Below are positions 1 through 4,969 of a stretch of 6,298 bases of DNA, piece after piece. The DNA is from Chloroflexota bacterium. Lineage in GTDB: Bacteria; Chloroflexota; Anaerolineae; Promineifilales; Promineifilaceae. Position numbers and translations under genes: made by a program. The notes beneath the pieces are model-generated. The model saw only the letters and a program-made list of their open reading frames with translations, was not told the DNA's origin and made no database searches. Position 1 is the stretch's first letter. Each line of letters begins with the position of its first letter. The DNA lies in the NCBI GenBank assembly GCA_020353135.1, contig CP070688.1, forward strand, positions 797,406 to 803,703, read 5' to 3'.

Positions 1-2145
1 GATCTCGATCTGCAAAATCGAGACTTCAATGACATCGCCGACGCCGAAGTGGGCCTCACGAGGCCATTGACTGCGGTGCAGCAGGCCATCTTGCTTCACG
101 CCGATATCGACAAAGGCGCCGAAGTCTACCACATTTCTGACAGTTCCATTCAATCGTTGGCCTGGCCGCAAATCGTCCATGCTCAGGATGTCGCTGCGCA
201 GAATCGGCGGCGGCAAGTCAGTCCGGGGATCGCGGCCGGGTCTGGCCAACTGCTCCAAGATATCAGTCAACGTAGGCAAGCCGAGGCCAACCTGGTCGGC
301 CAGTTCCTTTAGGACTTCAGGTGCCTGCCAGCGGGCCAGGGCGGCGGCGCGCTCGGCCGAAGGTGTGTCCAATGTCAAGTTGCTTTGGTCCAAGATGCTC
401 TCAGCGGCGGTGTAACTCTCAGGGTGAATGGCGCTGGCATCCAGAGGATTCTCGCCATCACGAATGCGCAGGAAGCCGGCCGCCTGCTCAAACGCTCTGG
501 GACCGAGGCCAGGTACATCCTTCAGCGCTTCACGGTTCTTGAACGCTCCAACATCGTCGCGTCTATCGCGAATGCCGGCCGCCAGCTTCGGGCCTATCCC
601 GGCTACATAGGTAAGCAGGGCTGGCGAGGCCGTGTTCACATCGACGCCGACGCGATTTACTACCTTTTCGACCACGCCTTCCAGGGATTGGGCCAAGCGC
701 TTTTGATTCACGTCGTGCTGGTATAGGCCGACGCCAATAGAACGGGGATCGATCTTCACCAACTCGGCCAGTGGATCCTGCACCCGGCGGGCGATGGAAA
801 CCGCGCCGCGCAAGGTCACATCCAGCTCTGGCAACTCCTCTTTGGCCAATGGGCTGGCGCTGTAGACACTGGCGCCGGCCTCGTTGACCATGAGGTAACG
901 AAGGTCCGACGTTGGCGGCCTGCCAGCAGCACTATCCGCTTCAGGCGCGCGGGCCGCATCCGCATTTCGGATCAAGTCGGCCGCTAACTGTTCGGTTTCA
1001 CGGGAGGCCGTGCCATTGCCAATGGCTATCAAGCTAACCTGGTAACGCCAGGCCATCTCGGCCAACGTAGTCTGGGATTTCTGCCACTGTTTTTGAGGCG
1101 CGTGGGGATAAATGGTACCCGTTTCCAGAACCTTTCCTGTCTCGTCGACGACCGCCACTTTGCAACCTGTACGATAGCCAGGATCGATGCCCAATATCGT
1201 GTGCCCGGCTAGCGGAGGCTGCAGCAGTAGATTTTCCAGATTGGTCTGGAAGACCTCCAAGGCATGGGCTTCGGCATCTTCGGTGAGAGCGCGGCGAATA
1301 TCGCGCCCGATGGCCGGCAATAAAAGCCGGGCAGCGGCATCGTCAATGGCCAATGCCAACTGCTCGGCCAGCGGCGATCGGCCATCGATCCGGTAGACGG
1401 CGCTGATGGCCCAGCGCCAATCCCGCTCGGCTACCTCGACGTTGACTCGCAGAACCTTCTCGGTCTCGCCGCGGTTGATGGCCAGGACCTGGTGAGGCCG
1501 GAGACGGTCGACCCGGCCGCGATAATCGTAATAGATTTCGAACACGCCGCGCGGGTCATCGGCCGACTTTGTCTTCTGGCACGTGAGGCTCGCCCAGCGG
1601 AGGCCTTTGTCTCGCGTGCGCCGGCGCACGTCGGCGTCGTCGCTGATGATTTCGGCAACGATATCCCGGGCGCCGGCCAGGGCCTGGTCCACCGTCGTTA
1701 TGGTCTTGTTGAGGTAGGACCGGGCCAACTCGCCCGGGCCGCGCCGGTCGCGACCCTGGGCCAGGATCAAATCCGCCAAACCCTGCAGCCCGTTTTCGCG
1801 GGCGACGCTGGCCCGCGTTTTGCGCTTGGGTTTGTAAGGTTGGTAATGATCCTCGAGAGCCGTGAGCGACTCCACATCGCGCAACTTGCGCTCAAGATCG
1901 GGCGTCAATTTACCCTGGTCGGCGATGACGCCCAGGATTGTCTGACGGCGCTTATCTAGCGATCGCAGCGTCTCCAGGAGCGCTCCAATCTGGCGCAGTT
2001 GATCCTCATCCAGCCCGCCAGTCGCTACCTAGCGGTAGCGGGAGATGAAGGGCACCGTGTTCTGATCGTCCAGAAGGGCGATCGCGGCCGCGACCTGTTC
2101 CGGTCTCGCCTTCAATCTGGCGGCGATAAAGTGAATTTGGTTCAT
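1..2145 (-). pseudogene. tex: Tex-family RNA-binding transcription accessory protein, interrupted by an in-frame TAG, C-terminus cut by window edge
   Basis: Tex (YhgF) proteins are cytoplasmic nucleic-acid-binding factors linked to transcription and RNA metabolism. Reading the minus strand from ATG 2145, all 715 codons to the edge share one frame with a single stop, TAG at 2031..2029 (codon 39). The N-terminal part starts like the family and reaches VPFISRYR, then stop, then V-A-TGGLDEDQL; the family normally has RYRKE-x-TGGLDE here. Downstream everything is intact: YqgF/RNase H-like domain (GIDPGYRTGCK, about residues 319-329; GNGTASRETE, 376-385), the ASVYSAS and DPLAELVKIDP blocks, helix-hairpin-helix region (GVDVNTAS at 500; PGLGPRAFEQAAGF from 545), and S1 domain from about 660 (VVDFGAFVDIGVKQDGL). 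The start is chosen by family alignment and a G-rich stretch (GGGGG) just upstream. An in-frame ATG at 2223 adds 26 unconserved residues. Family identity is certain; whether the gene is dead, suppressed or mis-sequenced is open. Confidence 0.93.
2023..2040. repeat. Perfect inverted repeat spanning the tex stop codon
   Basis: The plus strand has CGCTACC (2023-2029), a 4-base loop TAGC, then GGTAGCG (2034-2040), so the arms are 7 bp and fully complementary. The premature TAG of tex (2031..2029) overlaps the loop and the last base of one arm. The dyad lies inside coding sequence. If the ancestral codons were Arg-Tyr-Arg-Lys-Glu-Ala as in the family, the same place would have been an imperfect palindrome. 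Confidence 0.85.
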
Positions 2146-2184
2146 GACCCCCAACTTTACAGAGCTTTGCTTCAGGAAACAACG

Positions 2185-2214
2185 CCAAGGCGCCAGACCA
2201 ACCACGGCGCCTGG
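2185..2214 (-). other. Hairpin in the tex leader
   Basis: On the plus strand, CCAAGGCGCC (2185-2194) pairs with GGCGCCTGG (2206-2214), giving 9 bp with one bulged A around an 11-base loop. It lies 40 bases upstream of the tex start, in the region that would be the tex 5' leader. On the minus strand it is followed only by a weak T-rich run (CGTTGTTTCC), so it is not a convincing terminator. No clear tex promoter could be picked out between here and the ubiA promoter. Confidence 0.4.
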
Positions 2215-2222
2215 TCCGGTCA

Positions 2223-2251
2223 TTTAGGGATTCGCTAATCCCAGGTATAAT
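2223..2251 (+). promoter_or_regulatory. Candidate sigma-70-type promoter of the ubiA-mvk operon
   Basis: A consensus TATAAT lies at 2246-2251, and a weak -35 hexamer (TTTAGG, 2223-2228, 3 of 6 matches) sits 17 bp upstream. Transcription would start near 2258, giving a leader of roughly 48 bases before the GTG start. The poor -35 suggests an activator or a modest promoter. Confidence 0.5.
2227..2242. promoter_or_regulatory. Inverted repeat between -35 and -10, possible operator
   Basis: GGGATT (2227-2232) and AATCCC (2237-2242) are perfect 6-bp arms separated by CGCT. The dyad fills most of the spacer of the candidate ubiA promoter, the usual position of a repressor site or a MerR-type activator site. 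No regulator gene is in the window, so its partner is unknown. Confidence 0.4.
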
Positions 2252-2275
2252 TCTCGCCTAATTCTTTCGACTTCC

Positions 2276-2290
2276 GGCTCGGGCCGAGCC
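2276..2290. repeat. GC-rich palindrome in the ubiA leader next to the ribosome binding site
   Basis: GGCTCGG (2276-2282) and CCGAGCC (2284-2290) are perfect 7-bp arms around a single G. As RNA this would fold as a 5-bp stem GGCTC/GAGCC with loop GGGCC. It ends four bases before the GGAG of the ubiA ribosome binding site (2295-2298), so it may be a protein-binding dyad or may affect initiation. Confidence 0.4.
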
Positions 2291-2305
2291 ATCCGGAGAA
2301 GATTT

Positions 2306-3178
2306 GTGCTGATTGGTTTGATTAAGACGATGCGGCCGCGCCAGTGGCCGAAGAACGGCCTAGTTTACGTGCCGCTGTTCTTCGACGGCAAGTTGACTGA
2401 TCCGTACAGCATCGTACGGACCACCATTGCCTTCGTGTTGCTGTGCATGATGTCCGGCGCGGTATACATCATGAACGACTTGAAAGATATCGATAAGGAT
2501 CGGCAGCACCCGAAAAAACGCTACCGGCCGCTGCCTTCCGGCCAGCTAAACCCGACGGTGGCCGCCGTCGCGGCGGTGCTGTTGGCCACTTCAAGCCTGG
2601 TTGCCGGTTTTTTTCTTTCGCCAGCCTTCGACCTGGTCTTGTTGACTTACCTTGTGCTGCAGATAGCTTACACATTCTACTTGAAGAATGTCGTGCTGCT
2701 GGACGTTTTGACCATCGCCTCCGGCTTTGTTCTCCGAGTGGCGGCCGGTGTGGCCGTCATCAATGTGGAGCGTTTCTCACCGTGGCTGTATGTTTGTACC
2801 GGCTTGCTGGCGCTATTCATGGTTCTCGGCCGCCGGCGGCACGAACTCCTATTGCTGGGCCAGGATGCCAGCAATCATCGATCCATCTTGACCGAGTACA
2901 ATCTTGAATTGATCGATCTGTTAATCGGCATCGTCACGACCAGCGCGATCGTGGCTTACGGTCTGTACACATTTTTGGCCGAGGGCCTGCCGGCCAACAA
3001 CTTGATGATGTTGACCATTCCATTCGTGCTTTATGCCGTCTTTCGCTACCTGTATCTGATCCACGTCCGGCATGAGGGCGGCGCGCCCGAAGAGATTTTT
3101 CTGCGCGACCGGCCAATGCAGGCTACGCTTGTGTTATACGGCGTGGTGGTCTTTCTGGCACTCTACATCGTCGTATGA
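2306..3178 (+). CDS. UbiA-family decaprenyl-phosphate phosphoribosyltransferase (DPPR synthase)
   Basis: This integral membrane prenyltransferase-fold protein (290 aa) is predicted to move 5-phosphoribose from PRPP to a polyprenyl phosphate, as mycobacterial UbiA (Rv3806c) does for decaprenylphosphoryl-arabinose synthesis. The DPPR-type opening RPRQWPKN is at residues 10-17. The first Asp-rich motif is N57-D58-x2-D61-x3-D65, followed by RQHPKKRYRPLPSG (66-79). The second conserved segment has Y122, LKN (126-128), D133 and R144. Further on come FMVLGRRRHEL and a C-terminal EEIFLRDRPMQ block, both also seen in DPPR synthases and not in menaquinone or heme UbiA enzymes. Most of the rest is hydrophobic, fitting about nine membrane helices. 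The start is GTG 2306 with GGAG at 2295-2298, 7 bases upstream. The mvk gene follows after 35 bases. The acceptor lipid chain length and the final product in this organism are not shown by sequence. Confidence 0.88.
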   Translation: MLIGLIKTMRPRQWPKNGLVYVPLFFDGKLTDPYSIVRTTIAFVLLCMMSGAVYIMNDLKDIDKDRQHPKKRYRPLPSGQLNPTVAAVAAVLLATSSLVAGFFLSPAFDLVLLTYLVLQIAYTFYLKNVVLLDVLTIASGFVLRVAAGVAVINVERFSPWLYVCTGLLALFMVLGRRRHELLLLGQDASNHRSILTEYNLELIDLLIGIVTTSAIVAYGLYTFLAEGLPANNLMMLTIPFVLYAVFRYLYLIHVRHEGGAPEEIFLRDRPMQATLVLYGVVVFLALYIVV

Positions 3179-3213
3179 ACGCTCGCTAGCTGGCTCACTT
3201 CCTTTTCAATCCT

Positions 3214-4161
3214 ATGTCCGTAACGACGGCAACCGCACCGGGCAAGATCATCCTTTTTGGCGAGCATGCCGTCGTATATGGCCGGCCGGCGATAGCCGCG
3301 CCGGTGACCCAGATCAGGGCTGAGGCCGTGGTGGCGGATAGCTCTTCGGCCGGAATCCGGTTAGTGGCGCCCGATATCGGCCGGGACTATCGGCTGACCG
3401 AGGCACGCGCGAATGATCCTTTCGCCCGCTCGGTCAGGCTAGTCCTGGAAGAATCGGGCCTGTCAAGTCCGCCCGATCTGCGAATCACCGTTCAGAGTAC
3501 GATACCGATAGCCAGCGGCTTAGGCAGCGGGGCGGCGATGGCCGCGGCCGTCATCCGGGCCCTGGCTTGCCACCTGGAATTGGAGCAAATGGCCACCGAC
3601 GAGCGGGTATCGGAGCTGACCTACCAAGTGGAGAAGTTGCTCCACGGCACGCCCAGCGGCATTGACAATACGGTCGTCGCCCACGAAAAGCCGGTCTATT
3701 TCGTGCGCCAGAAACCGCAGAATCGCATAAAGACATTGACAGTGGCCCGGCCAATCTGGCTTCTGGTTGCCGATACCGGCGTGGCCAGTTCGACCAAGTC
3801 CGTGGTTGGCGACGTGCGTCGCCAGTGGCAGGCAGAACCAGAACGATTCGAGCAGATCTTTAGCGCTTGTGGGCGGATAGCCGACCAGGCCCGGCAAGCC
3901 ATTGAGCAGGGGGCCAGGCCGGCGTTGGGGCGGCTGATGACCGACAATCAGTCTTACTTGCGCCAAATGACCGTTTCGTCGGCCGAGTTGGATCGTCTGG
4001 TCTCGACCGCGGTTTCGGCAGGTGCACTGGGCGCCAAGCTAAGCGGCGCGGGCCGAGGCGGCAACATGATTGCTTTGGTCACCCAAGGATCGGAAGAGGT
4101 GGTTGGTCGGGCCCTTATCGCAGCCGGGGCGAGCAGCATTCAGCGCAGCATCCTGGGCTGA
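3214..4161 (+). CDS. mvk: Mevalonate kinase (GHMP kinase family)
   Basis: A cytoplasmic enzyme that phosphorylates mevalonate with ATP to give 5-phosphomevalonate, the first kinase step from mevalonate to IPP. Its 315 aa length is normal for bacterial and archaeal forms. Three GHMP motifs are present: APGKIILFGEHAVVYGRPA (8-26), the phosphate-binding loop IPIASGLGSGAA (97-108) and GAKLSGAGRGGN (273-284). The catalytic Asp is D151 in GTPSGIDN (145-152). The HAVVYG motif and the GTPSGIDN form favour mevalonate kinase over homoserine, galacto- or phosphomevalonate kinases. The loop has GSG where many relatives have GSS. It lies 35 bases after the DPPR synthase and is probably cotranscribed with it. 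I see no good Shine-Dalgarno before ATG 3214, and upstream bases are pyrimidine-rich. The other mevalonate-pathway genes are not in this window. Confidence 0.93.
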   Translation: MSVTTATAPGKIILFGEHAVVYGRPAIAAPVTQIRAEAVVADSSSAGIRLVAPDIGRDYRLTEARANDPFARSVRLVLEESGLSSPPDLRITVQSTIPIASGLGSGAAMAAAVIRALACHLELEQMATDERVSELTYQVEKLLHGTPSGIDNTVVAHEKPVYFVRQKPQNRIKTLTVARPIWLLVADTGVASSTKSVVGDVRRQWQAEPERFEQIFSACGRIADQARQAIEQGARPALGRLMTDNQSYLRQMTVSSAELDRLVSTAVSAGALGAKLSGAGRGGNMIALVTQGSEEVVGRALIAAGASSIQRSILG

Positions 4162-4169
4162 CAGATCGC

Positions 4170-4230
4170 CTAAGTGGCAACCAAAGAAAAAAGCCGGTAC
4201 GTGCGGACCGGCTCGATGATCTAAGTGGCA
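4170..4230. repeat. 10-bp direct repeat flanking the rpmB terminator
   Basis: CTAAGTGGCA occurs at 4170-4179 and again at 4221-4230 in the same orientation, 51 bp apart, on either side of the terminator hairpin. The match does not extend further. It may mark a small duplication or insertion, or be chance. Confidence 0.4.
4183..4213 (-). terminator. Rho-independent terminator of rpmB
   Basis: On the minus strand the stem AGCCGGT (4213..4207) and ACCGGCT (4198..4192) closes an 8-base loop and runs into a run of six T (4192..4187), then CTTT. It begins 55 bases after the rpmB stop. On the plus strand the hairpin has no T run, so it would not serve mvk, which converges from the other side and shows no intrinsic terminator of its own. 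Confidence 0.85.
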
Positions 4231-4268
4231 GGCTACAGACGGAAGTTGCTTATCGAATCATTCCACCG

Positions 4269-4451
4269 TCAACTGGTTTTGGCATAGGTCTTCAGGCAGC
4301 GCGTGCACACGTTCTTGCGAACCTTGCGACCCTCTTCATAGAAAGTAGCTTTTTGGATATTTGGCTTGAATTGCCGCTTGGAATGCTTCATTGAGAAGCT
4401 GACATGGTGCCCAAACTGGGGTCCCTTGCCACATATCTCGCATTTGGCCAT
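4269..4451 (-). CDS. rpmB: 50S ribosomal protein L28 (bL28), zinc-ribbon (C+) type
   Basis: A structural protein of the large ribosomal subunit, 60 aa, the usual length for compact L28. The N-terminus MAKCEICGKGPQFGHHVSFS is a typical L28 opening, followed by the conserved basic stretch with KHSKRQFKPNIQK. Four cysteines in two CxxC pairs (C4, C7 and C49, C52) mark the zinc-binding C+ form; lineages with zinc-independent copies lose them. The start is ATG 4451 with GAGGTG at 4462..4457, 5 bases upstream; a GTG at 4457 would add two residues but overlaps that site. It stands alone between its own promoter and terminator, divergent from asp23. Confidence 0.96.
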   Translation of the reverse strand: MAKCEICGKGPQFGHHVSFSMKHSKRQFKPNIQKATFYEEGRKVRKNVCTRCLKTYAKTS

Positions 4452-4477
4452 AATCACACCTCAAATAGACAAATTAA

Positions 4478-4499
4478 AAGCGACCTTCTTGGGTCGCTT
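4478..4499 (-). promoter_or_regulatory. Stem-loop with T-rich tail in the rpmB leader, possible attenuator
   Basis: The arms AAGCGACC (4478-4485) and GGTCGCTT (4492-4499) are perfect 8-bp inverted repeats with a 6-base loop. On the minus strand the second arm runs straight into TTTTAATTT, which resembles an intrinsic terminator. It lies between the predicted rpmB start site (about 4518) and the rpmB ribosome binding site (4462), so it would be inside the rpmB leader RNA. It is upstream of the asp23 -35 box and so is not in the asp23 transcript. A protein-binding dyad is the alternative. Confidence 0.5.
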
Positions 4500-4502
4500 G
4501 GT

Positions 4503-4531
4503 TTGACAACGAACAAGTTGGGTTATTATAT
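4503..4531 (+). promoter_or_regulatory. Promoter of asp23-fakA
   Basis: A perfect -35 TTGACA (4503-4508) is followed by TATTAT (4524-4529, 5 of 6 matches, 15-bp spacer) or by TTATAT (4526-4531, 17-bp spacer, poorer match). The start site would be near 4536, giving a leader of about 55 bases. Its -10 element overlaps that of the rpmB promoter on the other strand. Confidence 0.6.
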
Positions 4532-4553
4532 GGCTGTGGCTTGCTTTAGGCAA
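4525..4553 (-). promoter_or_regulatory. Promoter of rpmB
   Basis: On the minus strand, TTGCCT (4553..4548, 4 of 6 matches) lies 17 bp upstream of a perfect TATAAT (4530..4525). The start site would be near 4518, about 67 bases before the rpmB ATG. This is the best-looking promoter in the window, as expected for a ribosomal protein gene. Confidence 0.7.
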
Positions 4554-4590
4554 GGATTTAACAGCGTTCCAAGGAACCGGGAGAAGCAGC

Positions 4591-4941
4591 ATGTCCAGGA
4601 CAGATGGATCTTACGGTAGCATCGACATTTCGAAGGCTGCCGTGGCTACTATCGCCAACCGGGCCGTCAACCAATGCTATGGCGTTGTCGGCATGGCCAA
4701 CAAGAATCTAGTGCAGGGGCTCTCGGCCATTCTATCCCGCGATAGCCGGCGCGGAATCGAAGTAACCATCGAAGATGAAGAAATCGTCGTCGACGTCTAC
4801 GTCATCGTCGAATACGGTACACGAATTCGCACCGTGGCCGAGAGCATCCAGAACACGGTCAAATATCATGTCGAAAAAGCGATGGGTATTCCTGTTAGAG
4901 CGGTGAATGTCTACGTGCACGGTCTGCGACTGAGCGACTGA
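4591..4941 (+). CDS. Asp23/Gls24 family envelope stress response protein (YloU-like)
   Basis: A 116-aa protein of the Asp23/Gls24 (DUF322) family. Family members are small, abundant, often membrane-associated in Gram-positives through AmaP, and tied to envelope or alkaline stress; their biochemical role is not settled. It shows the family pattern: an N-terminal GSIDISKAAVATIANRAV segment (about residues 9-26), VVGMA (32-36), then an alternating beta-rich core VDVYVIVEYGTRI and a helix leading to IPVRAVNVYVHGLRL. There is no signal peptide or membrane segment. GGGAG at 4579-4583 lies 7 bases before ATG 4591. It is 28 bases upstream of fakA, the yloU-yloV pairing known from Bacillus, so a role alongside fatty-acid kinase is likely but unproven. 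Confidence 0.9.
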   Translation: MSRTDGSYGSIDISKAAVATIANRAVNQCYGVVGMANKNLVQGLSAILSRDSRRGIEVTIEDEEIVVDVYVIVEYGTRIRTVAESIQNTVKYHVEKAMGIPVRAVNVYVHGLRLSD

Positions 4942-4969
4942 TATCCGAAACTAAGGAGGAATGAGTATT

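Noticed and set aside
1492..1959. 155-aa plus-strand open frame
   Set aside because: It lies fully antisense to the conserved middle of tex, has no ribosome binding site or recognisable domain, and is explained by high-GC codon bias.
2078..2089. GCGATCGC octamer resembling the cyanobacterial HIP1 repeat
   Set aside because: I noticed only one full copy, so there is no sign of an iterated repeat, and the gene content does not suggest a cyanobacterium.
2006..2223. A possible separate small protein made from the 38 codons before the tex stop, or a 60-aa frame overlapping it
   Set aside because: The 38 residues are exactly the Tex N-terminus and continue in the same frame after the stop; the overlapping frame has no family support.
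2240..2305. A tex promoter on the minus strand
   Set aside because: The best hexamers (such as TATACC) lack a matching -35 and the key last T of a -10 box, so I could not support a call.
3520..3966. 148-aa minus-strand open frame inside mvk
   Set aside because: It is antisense to well-conserved mevalonate kinase coding sequence and has low-complexity, unrecognisable protein.
4566..4577. GTTCC-AA-GGAAC dyad in the asp23 leader
   Set aside because: Arms of only 5 bp with a 2-base spacer are easily chance; no supporting context.
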